From NCBI GenBank assembly GCA_946494635.1, contig CAMMCS010000002.1:1-30246 (forward strand): 30,246 bases of DNA, in the 5' to 3' direction. This stretch comes from an uncultured Oscillibacter sp. Lineage in GTDB: Bacteria; Bacillota; Clostridia; Oscillospirales; Oscillospiraceae. The notes beneath the pieces were generated by a model. The model was not told the origin of the DNA. It searched no databases and worked only from the letters and a program-made list of their open reading frames with translations. This document shows, one piece after another, positions 8,543 to 14,401 of this stretch (position 1 is its first letter; every line of letters starts with the position of its first letter). A program made the translations under genes and the position numbers.

Positions 8543-8556
8543 GAGCCGGCCGGCTC
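8543..8556. terminator. Palindrome at the dacF stop codon
   Basis: Perfect 14-base palindrome GAGCCGGCCGGCTC overlapping the carboxypeptidase stop (8555-8557). It may help stop minus-strand transcription before pgi, but has no T-tract. The remaining bases to 8441 are C-rich and hold nothing else I can support. Confidence 0.3.
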
Positions 8557-9679
8557 AGGCGGAGAGGAAGGCCGTCCGCAGCACCCGCAGAAGCATCTGG
8601 CCGAAGGTGACCCGCGGGACATCCTCCCCCGCCAGCAGGGGCAGCTCCGCGACCACCTGGCCGTCCCCGGCGGTGACGGTGAGGGTGCCGATCCGGCTGC
8701 CCGCGGCCACGGGCGCCTCCAGAGACTCCGGCAGGGAGACGGACTGGTGCAGATCCCCTGCCAGGGCCTTTTCCAGCAGCAGGTGGGTGTCCTCACCCAG
8801 AACCGGCTGGACGGTGGCCTGGGTTCCCAGGGACACGGGCACCGGCGGCAGAACCGACTCCGGAACCACGTTTTCCAGGGCATAGGAGGCGAAGCCGTAG
8901 TTCAGAAGGGCCTGGGCGTCGGCAAACCGCTGGGCGGAGGTGGCGTCCTTCATAATGACGGCAATCAGCTCCATCCCGTCCCGCTCCGCCGTGCCGGAGA
9001 GACAGTACAGGGCACTGTCGGTGGAGCCGGTCTTGAGGCCGGTGGCCCCTTCGTAATAGCGGATCAGGCGGTTGGTGTTTACCAGGGAGGAGGCGCCGTC
9101 CCGCAGGGTGTCCATCCAGATGGTGGTGTACTGGCGGATGTCCGGATGGTTCCGGATCAGCTCCCGGCTCATCAGGGCGATATCGTAGGCGGAGGTGACG
9201 TGGCCCTCTGCCGGCAGGCCGGTGGCGTTGCAGAAGTGGGTGTCCGCCATCCCCAGCTCGGCGGCCCGCTGGTTCATCTTCTCCACAAAGGCCTCCTCGC
9301 TGCCGGAGACCGCCTCCGCCAGGGCCACGGCGCAGTCGTTGGCGGAGACCACGCATACGGCCTTCAGCATGTCGCTGACCGTCATCTGCTCGTTTTCCTT
9401 CAGCCAGATCTGGCTGCCGCCCATGGAGCAGGCGTGGGCGGAGGCGGTGATGATGTCATCATAGTGGAGCGCCCCGCTGTCAATGGCCTCCATGGTCAGC
9501 AGCAGCGTCATCACCTTGGTGACGCTGGCGGGCTCCAGCTTGGCGTGTTCGTCCTTTGCGAAGAGAACGGTGCCCGTCTCCTTTTCCATCAGCAGGGCCG
9601 ACGGCGCGGACACCTCCAGGGCCTGGGCGCTGCCGCAGAGCGCCAGCAGGGCGCACAGCAGCACAATGATTTTTTTCAT
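8555..9679 (-). CDS. dacF: D-alanyl-D-alanine carboxypeptidase (low-molecular-weight PBP, DacF type)
   Basis: Serine-type peptidase that trims the terminal D-Ala from peptidoglycan pentapeptides outside the membrane. 374 residues: signal peptide 1-20 (cleavage near AQA), then the three penicillin-binding motifs SVTK (S52, K55), SAN (112-114) and KTG (216-218), and a PBP5-like C-terminal beta domain (about 275-355). The last helix, VTFGQMLLRVLRTAF, is amphipathic and may anchor the enzyme to the membrane. The ATG at 9679 follows AAGGGGG at about 7 nt, and the 44 upstream in-frame codons have no signal-peptide character. DacF/DacB-type enzymes act in vegetative or spore wall maturation. Which applies here cannot be told. 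Confidence 0.93.
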   Translation of the reverse strand: MKKIIVLLCALLALCGSAQALEVSAPSALLMEKETGTVLFAKDEHAKLEPASVTKVMTLLLTMEAIDSGALHYDDIITASAHACSMGGSQIWLKENEQMTVSDMLKAVCVVSANDCAVALAEAVSGSEEAFVEKMNQRAAELGMADTHFCNATGLPAEGHVTSAYDIALMSRELIRNHPDIRQYTTIWMDTLRDGASSLVNTNRLIRYYEGATGLKTGSTDSALYCLSGTAERDGMELIAVIMKDATSAQRFADAQALLNYGFASYALENVVPESVLPPVPVSLGTQATVQPVLGEDTHLLLEKALAGDLHQSVSLPESLEAPVAAGSRIGTLTVTAGDGQVVAELPLLAGEDVPRVTFGQMLLRVLRTAFLSA

Positions 9680-9701
9680 GGTGAACCCCCTTTGCTTCTG
9701 C

Positions 9702-9779
9702 CCCCGCCAGGCGTGTGCCGCCGGGCGGGGAGCTGTTTCATTGGTAGAATTTATGAGGCCCGGGGGACATTCATGCCAA
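9702..9779 (-). promoter_or_regulatory. Tentative dacF promoter and leader hairpin
   Basis: A possible -35 TTGGCA (9774-9779), 18-nt spacer and -10 CATAAA (9750-9755). Downstream in the leader, CCCCGCC-GGCG pairs with CGCC-GGCGGGG (9702-9730, one mismatch), a stem ending some 10 nt before the ribosome site. The promoter is weak by eye. The hairpin is clear. Confidence 0.35.
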
Positions 9780-9794
9780 GCGTCAATTTTCGGC

Positions 9795-9823
9795 TTGCAA
9801 AATGAAAACATGTCTGCTATAAT
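9795..9823 (+). promoter_or_regulatory. Predicted strong promoter upstream of tRNA-Gly
   Basis: -35 TTGCAA (9795-9800), exactly 17 nt, perfect -10 TATAAT (9818-9823). Transcription would begin near 9830, about 158 nt before the mature tRNA. That stretch (9830-9987) is GC-rich and foldable, with no supported gene and no RNA family I recognise. Confidence 0.7.
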
Positions 9824-9987
9824 AATCCTCGACTTCCAAATGCGGCTGCGGCCCGCTGGCAGAAGGGCGGCTTTTCGGACTTCGCGCCCGGCGGGGGAAA
9901 GCCTGGCGTTTCAGGGGGACGGCGGCTGCCGCAGGCGTGGCCGGACGACCGCCGGAACGTGGATGGAAGCGTGACAGGATTTGAGAT

Positions 9988-10061
9988 GCAGGGTTGGTAT
10001 ATCGGTATTACAGCGGCTTCCCAAGCCGTTAAGGCGGGTTCGACTCCCGTACCCTGCTCCA
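9988..10061 (+). tRNA. tRNA-Gly (anticodon CCC)
   Basis: 74 nt including an encoded CCA. Acceptor stem GCAGGGT (9988-9994) pairs with ACCCTGC (10051-10057), followed by discriminator T and CCA. The anticodon arm GCGGC/GCCGT encloses TTCCCAA, giving anticodon CCC (10020-10022). T arm GCGGG-TTCGACT-CCCGT. The D stem is short (three pairs), and the D loop contains GG. Reads GGG glycine codons, in keeping with the GC-rich genome. Confidence 0.95.
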
Positions 10062-10100
10062 GCTCGTCGCAAGCGATATGCCGCTTGCGACGAGCCTTTT
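10062..10100 (+). terminator. Rho-independent terminator of tRNA-Gly
   Basis: Starts at the base after CCA: 14-bp perfect stem GCTCGTCGCAAGCG (10062-10075) / 10082-10095 with a 6-nt loop, then CTTTTCATTTCATT. Confidence 0.9.
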
Positions 10101-10246
10101 CATTTCATTATAGAGCTCATCGCGCGCATTGTGCCGCGCCTCGCTTCCAAACCGAACCCGCTTCGCTGGGCCCCGGTTTGGGGCCGCCGCTTCGCAGCGG
10201 TTTTGCCTGACCTTGAAAGAATATCGATTTTAACCATCCCGTCCAG
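10101..10246. other. Intergenic region without a supported gene
   Basis: Holds an imperfect hairpin, CCAAACCG/CGGTTTGG (about 10148-10184), and short GCG/CGC repeats. No start with a ribosome site and no RNA family is recognisable. Confidence 0.4.
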
Positions 10247-10280
10247 AAAGAAAGACAGGCTTTTTAGCCTGTCTTTCTTT
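10247..10280. terminator. 15-bp terminator downstream of the sortase gene
   Basis: AAAGAAAGACAGGCT (10247-10261) pairs perfectly with 10266-10280 around TTTT. Pyrimidine-rich ends on both strands make it suitable in either direction. It lies about 95 nt after the minus-strand sortase stop. The bases between (10281-10375) are GC-rich with nothing supported. Confidence 0.8.
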
Positions 10281-10375
10281 TGGGGGTTCGCAGGCCGCGG
10301 GCCCGCACCGCCCCTTCCCTGCCAGTCCGGCCCATGCCGCCGGACTCAGACGGGCCGGGGCTGGCGCCTGCGCTT

Positions 10376-11146
10376 TCAGGGGCGCCTCCTGGCCACCACC
10401 ACAAATCGGCCGTTGTCCGTATGGTAGCTGCAAGTCGTTAATGTCAGAAGCTGGTCGCCGTACTGCGCCGTGACCCCGGTATCATATAGGGCGGCAGCTG
10501 CCGCCTGTGACACATATTCCTGAAACCGGTCAGGGTTGCGCAGGTCCGTATATTGGTAATAGCGGAATACGTTCTGGTCATTGGAATCGTACACGTTCGA
10601 GTAGAACGCGGCCATGATCTCGTAGGTGCCCTCTTCAAACAAGGTGTCAAAGCGAATGACCGGATGCGCTTCATAAAAGTCCGGCTGGGCATAAGAGAGA
10701 AGGGTGGCAAACATGGTGCCGCTGCGCATGTTATGTCCATAAATCAGGTAATTTCCGCCGCCTTCCGTGCAGCTTCCATCCAAAAAAGGAACGCCGCTGC
10801 CGGACGCACTGCGGTCAAAGGCTCTCTGAAGATAGAACTCCGGGTCATCCGGCGTATGCATAACAGGATAGTCCAGCTTTGTTCCATCGATTTGCACCCA
10901 GCCGAACAGGTCGGGATTTTCCGCATAGAGCACCGCATATCCCGGGAGCATCGCAGGCGCCGCCGTTTCATCCGGGGAAGGGGAAGAAGCGGCGGATGCC
11001 TCATGGACCTGCTCCTCCAACGCTTCAAAGGTGGCCTCCTGCGTCTGGCTTGCTGCCATGTAGGCGGCAAGCTTGAAGGCGGAAATGGAAAAAACGCCCA
11101 GGAACAGAAGCAGCGCCAGCATACAGAGTGTCTTTTTGCGTTTCAT
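10376..11146 (-). CDS. srtB: Class B sortase
   Basis: Membrane-anchored transpeptidase that cleaves a sorting signal and joins the protein to peptidoglycan. 256 residues with an N-terminal membrane anchor (7-29, after KRKK). The SrtB core shows the catalytic triad: His138 in YLIYGHNM, Cys239 in LTLTTCSY and Arg247 in NGRFVVVARR. YAENPDLFGWVQIDGTKLDYPV is the usual class B opening of the catalytic domain. The ATG at 11146 follows AAGGAGA at 6 nt. The next gene upstream on the same strand is the remnant of a sortase substrate ending TPQTG, so this is probably its dedicated enzyme. Base composition looks lower in GC than the neighbouring genes, compatible with transfer. Lies between two tRNA genes. 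Confidence 0.92.
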   Translation of the reverse strand: MKRKKTLCMLALLLFLGVFSISAFKLAAYMAASQTQEATFEALEEQVHEASAASSPSPDETAAPAMLPGYAVLYAENPDLFGWVQIDGTKLDYPVMHTPDDPEFYLQRAFDRSASGSGVPFLDGSCTEGGGNYLIYGHNMRSGTMFATLLSYAQPDFYEAHPVIRFDTLFEEGTYEIMAAFYSNVYDSNDQNVFRYYQYTDLRNPDRFQEYVSQAAAAALYDTGVTAQYGDQLLTLTTCSYHTDNGRFVVVARRRP

Positions 11147-11150
11147 TTGT

Positions 11151-11205
11151 CTCTCCTTGGAGAGGAGGCGGCAGAGCAGGACGATGATCCTGCCTTGCCG
11201 CCTCC
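11151..11205 (-). promoter_or_regulatory. Intercistronic hairpins; one hides the sortase ribosome site
   Basis: A long stem GGAGGCGGCA (11164-11173) / TGCCGCCTCC (11196-11205), with an internal loop and an inner GCAGG/CCTGC stem, fills the gap after the surface-protein remnant. Right beside it, CTCTC (11151-11155) pairs with GAGAG (11160-11164), which covers the sortase Shine-Dalgarno (11152-11158). The two stems share base 11164, so they may compete. This could be a terminator, an mRNA processing site or a translational control; the sequence does not decide. Confidence 0.5.
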
Positions 11206-11210
11206 GTTTC

Positions 11211-11903
11211 TCATTTCACATGCTTCCCCCGGTATGCGCTCTTCTTCAAAACAACCGCTGTTGTGATGATGCCGGCGCCGGAAATCAGCAGGAGTGCAAG
11301 CCACAGCGTCAGATTGGCTGCATCCCCGGTTTGAGGGGTGTCATCCGGACGGCCCGGGTCGTCGGGAGCGTCCGGCCCGCTGGGGTCACCCGGGGCATCG
11401 GGATCGCCCGGATCGTCCGGAGTATCGGGATTATTGGGATCGCCCGGATCACCGGGATCTCCGGGATCATCCGGGTCGTCGGGATCGCCGGGATCATCGG
11501 GATCATCCGGGTCGTCGGGGTCGTCCGGGTCATCGGGGTCGTCCGGGTCATCGGGGTCGTCCGGGTCATCGGGGTCATCGGGGTCATCGGGGTCATTGCC
11601 GCTGCCGTCCGTCCACACGAGGACAAACGGGGAAAATCCGCCCTCTTTGATCGAGAACTGGATGCCATATGCGGTTTTCTCAAGCTCGATCTGCTCAATC
11701 CTGGACGTGTCTACATCATCCAGGTCAAAGCCGTCGTTTTCGCCCTCGCGGTGCAGGCCCTCAAAGTGATACAGCGCGAAGTCCGTGCTTTGGCCTGTCC
11801 CGTCCGGGTAGCCCCAGCATATGGTAACAGCATTGCTCGCCGTGACCCAGGCATTGCCGTTTTTCCCGTCCACAAGGTCGAGATAGGAAAAATTATACAA
11901 CAA
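11211..11903 (-). pseudogene. 3' remnant of a sortase-anchored surface protein (TPQTG)
   Basis: About 230 codons of the C-terminal end of a wall-anchored protein. Order: a beta-rich domain (about 15-98) of the kind preceding anchors in gut Firmicutes surface proteins (SNAVTICWGYPDGTG, YHFEGLHRE, FSPFVLVWTDG); a DDP-repeat linker (104-187); the sorting motif TPQTG (189-193); a hydrophobic span (198-219); and a KK...R...K tail. There is no signal peptide, no ATG and no ribosome site: the frame can only open at TTG codons around 11898-11903 and is closed by TAG at 11919-11921, inside the terminator of tRNA-Ser. The 5' part, including the export signal, is therefore missing and the gene is judged broken. 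Sits directly upstream of the class B sortase. Confidence 0.8.
11343..11596 (-). repeat. Coding tandem repeat (DDP units)
   Basis: Nine-base units encode Asp-Asp-Pro over about 84 residues. The stretch nearest the globular domain (about 11490-11594) is almost perfect (eleven-odd DDP), then decays to GDP, NNP, DTP and GRP variants towards the anchor. Such Pro/Asp-rich linkers span the wall. At DNA level the near-identical units are prone to slippage, so copy number may vary between strains. Confidence 0.85.
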
Positions 11904-11944
11904 AAAGAAAAAACCGCTCTACTCATAACGAATAAAGCGGTTTT
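11899..11944 (-). terminator. Rho-independent terminator of tRNA-Ser
   Basis: On the minus strand AAAACCGCT (11936-11944) pairs with AGCGGTTTT (11910-11918) across a 17-nt loop, followed by TTTCTTTTTG. Begins 4 nt after the tRNA CCA. Confidence 0.85.
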
Positions 11945-11947
11945 CTA

Positions 11948-12039
11948 TGGCGGAGAAGGAGGGATTCGAACCCTCGAGACCCTTTAGGGGCCTACATGAT
12001 TTCCAATCATGCGCCCTCGACCAACTAGGCGACTTCTCC
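11948..12039 (-). tRNA. tRNA-Ser (anticodon GGA)
   Basis: 92 nt with encoded CCA, on the minus strand. Acceptor GGAGAAG (12033-12039) pairs with CTTCTCC (11952-11958); discriminator G. Anticodon arm CATGA-TTGGAAA-TCATG gives anticodon GGA (12002-12004). A long variable arm (GGCCCCTAAAGGGTC region), typical of class II tRNA-Ser, and a T arm GAGGG-TTCGAAT-CCCTC are present. Confidence 0.96.
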
Positions 12040-12097
12040 ATAGCTGCTCCAGAGTTTTCTTTTTATAAAACTGGCCGCCAAAAGCGACAGCGTTATT

Positions 12098-12125
12098 ATT
12101 ATACCAGAGGTTTTCAGAAAGTCAA
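12098..12125 (-). promoter_or_regulatory. Predicted promoter of tRNA-Ser
   Basis: -35 TTGACT (12120-12125), 16-nt spacer, extended -10 TGG-TATAAT (12098-12106), 59 nt upstream of the tRNA. Confidence 0.75.
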
Positions 12126-12311
12126 GCCCCAAAATGCACGGTTTTTCGGGAAAATCGGAGGCCCCAAATTCGCGACGCTCCGGTGAGGCTGGTTTGCGGC
12201 TGCCGCCGGGGCGCGGGTCTTTGGAGAGGAGAGCTGTGCAGGAGCGGGCAGGGCTGTCCGACTCCGCAGGCCACAGGGGTGCCGTAGGCAGGCGCCCCGC
12301 TCACAGACTGA
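12126..12311. other. Intergenic region without a supported gene
   Basis: GC-rich stretch between the tRNA-Ser promoter and the terminator of the small membrane protein gene. Open frames here lack ribosome sites and recognisable products. Confidence 0.4.
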
Positions 12312-12335
12312 GGCGGAGGGCTTCCGCCCTCCGCC
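12312..12335 (-). terminator. Hairpin after the small membrane protein gene
   Basis: Perfect 10-bp stem GGCGGAGGGC/GCCCTCCGCC with loop TTCC, 7 nt beyond the stop codon at 12343-12345. No T-tract follows. Confidence 0.6.
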
Positions 12336-12342
12336 CATGCCT

Positions 12343-12522
12343 TCAGCGCATTTCGGAGACGATGCTGTCCACGGCGTGGTCCACGGCGACACCCAGCTTG
12401 TGAATGCTTTTTCCCACCTGCGTTTTCATGGGATCCCTGCCGTAGGGCAGCATCATACCCGCCACGGCGCCGGCCATAATCCCGGCGCCCATACCGGCCC
12501 AAAATCCGATACATAGTTTCAT
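12343..12522 (-). CDS. Small glycine-rich membrane protein (59 aa)
   Basis: 59 residues beginning MKLCIGFWAGMGAGIMAGAV. The first half is one hydrophobic, Gly/Ala-patterned segment (about 5-25, GxxxG-like spacing), followed by a polar tail with RDPMKTQVGKSIHKLG and an acidic/basic helix. The pattern resembles YtxH-like envelope proteins but is too short to assign. The ATG at 12522 has an excellent ribosome site (AAAGGAGTG, 7 nt), which is the main reason to call it. The frame remains open further upstream into the divergent promoter, but without a site. Function unknown. Confidence 0.75.
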   Translation of the reverse strand: MKLCIGFWAGMGAGIMAGAVAGMMLPYGRDPMKTQVGKSIHKLGVAVDHAVDSIVSEMR

Positions 12523-12591
12523 ATCAGTCACTCCTTTGCGGTCTGCGCCTAGTATGGCCGTATTTCCGGGAAAAAACCGCTTCAGGGGCAT

Positions 12592-12620
12592 TTGCCAAAA
12601 ACCGTCAAAGCGCGTATAAT
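12592..12620 (+). promoter_or_regulatory. Predicted promoter of the phosphatase-GNAT gene
   Basis: -35 TTGCCA (12592-12597), 17-nt spacer, perfect -10 TATAAT (12615-12620), 45 nt before the start codon. Confidence 0.8.
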
Positions 12621-12664
12621 GGACAAAAAACGACCGATTCCACATCGGCCGAATGGAGGACCCC

Positions 12665-13744
12665 ATGACCACCATCTATCTCATCCGACACGCAGAGGCG
12701 GAGGGCAATCTGTACCGCATCGCACAGGGCCAGGCCAACAGCGGGCTTACAGACCGGGGCTGGCAGCAGGTCCGCCTGCTCGCCCGCCGGTTTGCGGAGG
12801 TGCCGGTGGACGCGGTATATGCCAGCGACCTCTACCGGACCTGCGCCACGGCCAGCGCCCTTTACAAGCCCAAGGGGCTGCCGCTCCACCGGCGGCAGGA
12901 TCTGCGGGAGATCTGCGTGGGCAGCTGGGAGCACCAGCCCTGGGGAGAGATCGCCCGCCGGGAGCCGGAACAGCTGGAGAACTTCGCCCGCCGCCTGCAT
13001 CTGTGGCACGCGGAGGGGGCGGAGACCCTGCAGGCGGTGCAGGAGCGGATGCTCTCCGCCATCCGGGAGATCGCGGCAGCCAACGAGGGGAAAACGGCGG
13101 CGGTCTTCTCCCACGGCTGCGCCATCCGGCTGGCTCTGGCGGCGCTCCAGGGGATCCCCCTGGAGGAGCTGGGGAAGACGCCCACCGGCGCCAACACGGC
13201 GGTTTCCCTGCTGCAGGAGGAAGAGGGACGGATCCGGGTCCTCTGGCGGGACGATGTGCGCCACCTGACGGACCCGGCCCTTACCGGGGGCCGGCCGCCG
13301 GAAAAGCGGGCCAACGGCCTGGAGCCAGGGCTTTACTTTGCGCCCCTGCAGCCGGGGCAGGCGGAGCTGCTGTCCGCCTGGGCAGGCCGGACGGCAGGCC
13401 TGCCGTCCGGCACCGCGCTGGCCGGGTATACACTGGACGGCACAGCGGTGGGAGCGGTCGTATTTGACGGCGGCCAGAAGGGCGGCACCGGGGAGATTTC
13501 CCTGCTGGCGGTGGGGGAGGCCTGGCGCAGGAGAGGCTACGGCGTCCAGCTGCTGGGCCAGGCGGTGCTCCGCTGCCGGTCCATGGGCAACAGCCGGCTG
13601 CGGCTGCCGCCGCCGGAGACAGTGTCCGCAGCGGATTTCTACCGGGAGAACGGATTCGCCCAGGCAGAGGCTTCCGGAGGGGCCTGGGAGAAGTGCATCG
13701 CCCTGGATCCGGAGTTCCTGACCCCCGGGACAGAGGCATTTTAA
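12665..13744 (+). CDS. Histidine phosphatase - GNAT acetyltransferase fusion
   Basis: 359 residues with two domains. Residues 1-205 form a phosphoglycerate-mutase-like histidine phosphatase: LIRHAEAEGN with nucleophile His9, R58 in SDLYRT, and the second His150 in FSHGCAIR. Residues about 215-345 form a GNAT N-acetyltransferase: EISLLAVGEAWRRRGYGVQLL carries the acetyl-CoA pyrophosphate loop (RRGYG), and AADFYRENGF is the usual final helix. The ATG at 12665 is preceded by GGAGG at 5 nt. An upstream in-frame ATG (12653) overlaps that ribosome site and is unlikely. The frame is continuous, with no sign of a sequencing join. Substrates of either half cannot be read from the sequence. Single-gene unit, convergent with the NUDIX gene. 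Confidence 0.88.
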   Translation: MTTIYLIRHAEAEGNLYRIAQGQANSGLTDRGWQQVRLLARRFAEVPVDAVYASDLYRTCATASALYKPKGLPLHRRQDLREICVGSWEHQPWGEIARREPEQLENFARRLHLWHAEGAETLQAVQERMLSAIREIAAANEGKTAAVFSHGCAIRLALAALQGIPLEELGKTPTGANTAVSLLQEEEGRIRVLWRDDVRHLTDPALTGGRPPEKRANGLEPGLYFAPLQPGQAELLSAWAGRTAGLPSGTALAGYTLDGTAVGAVVFDGGQKGGTGEISLLAVGEAWRRRGYGVQLLGQAVLRCRSMGNSRLRLPPPETVSAADFYRENGFAQAEASGGAWEKCIALDPEFLTPGTEAF

Positions 13745-13753
13745 AAGGGAAAA

Positions 13754-13784
13754 CGCCCGGCCGGGGCATATGCCCGGCCGGGCG
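13754..13784 (-). terminator. Terminator between convergent genes
   Basis: 12-bp perfect stem CGCCCGGCCGGG/CCCGGCCGGGCG with a 7-nt loop. On the minus strand it is followed by TTTTCCCTTTT, so it mainly serves the NUDIX unit. It also lies 9 nt after the plus-strand stop. Confidence 0.85.
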
Positions 13785-13786
13785 CG

Positions 13787-14401
13787 TTATTCCAGATGGC
13801 GGACGATGTCCTGGGTAAAGCGGGCGGTCATGCCCCAGACGGCGTGACCATGCCAGCGCCAGATGGGAACCTCCACCCGGCCGTGGCCCCATCGGTAGTC
13901 CGCGGGAATGCCCACGGATTCATAGGGGAACGATTCCGGGATCTGGGGAGCCAGATCATAGACGAAGGTCTCCGGCGGATTTTCCCGGAAGAAGGAGAGG
14001 GGAACCAGAAACGCCTCCGCCACCTCTGCGGAGGCGGGGGCCATGGCGGCGAGGCCGGCGGCGGACACCAGGCCCAGCACCGGCTGCAGCAGAAAGCCCG
14101 CCTGGTTGCAGATAAAGTCCGGCCTTCCCAGGAGCGCGATCTCCTCCCGGGGGATGGCCAGCTCCTCCTCCGTCTCCCGCAGGGCGCAGAGCTCCGGCGT
14201 CTCTCCGGGCTCCATCCGGCCGCCGGGGAAGCACACCTCTCCCGGCTGGCGGTGCAGGGCGGCGGACCGGACCTCGTAGAGCAGATGGAGCCCCTCCGGC
14301 CGCTCCACCAGGGGGCACAGGACCGCATAGCTGTGCCGGGCGCCCAAAAGGCCCGGGACATGGCCGCCATAGGCCCGGCGCAGGGCGTCCAGGGCGCTCA
14401 C
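13787..14401 (-). CDS. NUDIX hydrolase, CoA pyrophosphatase family
   Basis: 204 residues. The Nudix box runs GRMEPGETPELCALRETEEEL (from about residue 61) with the metal-binding RE...EE residues (R75, E76, E79, E80). The usual Gly after EEx is Ala. Just before it, LLYEVRSAALHRQPGEVCFPGG matches the NuCoA signature (LLTxRx...GxxxFPGG) of enzymes that split CoA into 4'-phosphopantetheine and adenosine 3',5'-bisphosphate. The start is GTG at 14401, sharing GTGA with the stop of the lipid-kinase gene, so translation is probably coupled. A CoA or acyl-CoA substrate is inferred from the signature only. Confidence 0.88.
   Translation of the reverse strand: MSALDALRRAYGGHVPGLLGARHSYAVLCPLVERPEGLHLLYEVRSAALHRQPGEVCFPGGRMEPGETPELCALRETEEELAIPREEIALLGRPDFICNQAGFLLQPVLGLVSAAGLAAMAPASAEVAEAFLVPLSFFRENPPETFVYDLAPQIPESFPYESVGIPADYRWGHGRVEVPIWRWHGHAVWGMTARFTQDIVRHLE

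Noticed and set aside
9830..9987. 6S RNA, SRP RNA or tmRNA upstream of tRNA-Gly
   Set aside because: No SRP tetraloop motif, no tmRNA tag frame, and no convincing 6S closing stem and bubble by eye. Left as an unexplained spacer.
11446..11598. CRISPR-like or satellite array of GGGTCRTCC units
   Set aside because: Units are 9 bases with no spacers and remain in frame with a wall-anchored protein, so it is a coding minisatellite.
11338..11769. Collagen-like Gly-Ser-Ser repeat frame on the plus strand
   Set aside because: It is the reverse reading of the DDP-coding repeat. No ribosome site and no export or collagen context beyond the repeat itself.
10062..12039. Integrative element with att repeats between the tRNA genes
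   Set aside because: No integrase, relaxase or transposase, and no repeat of either tRNA 3' end was found in the interval. Only an islet or scar is supported.
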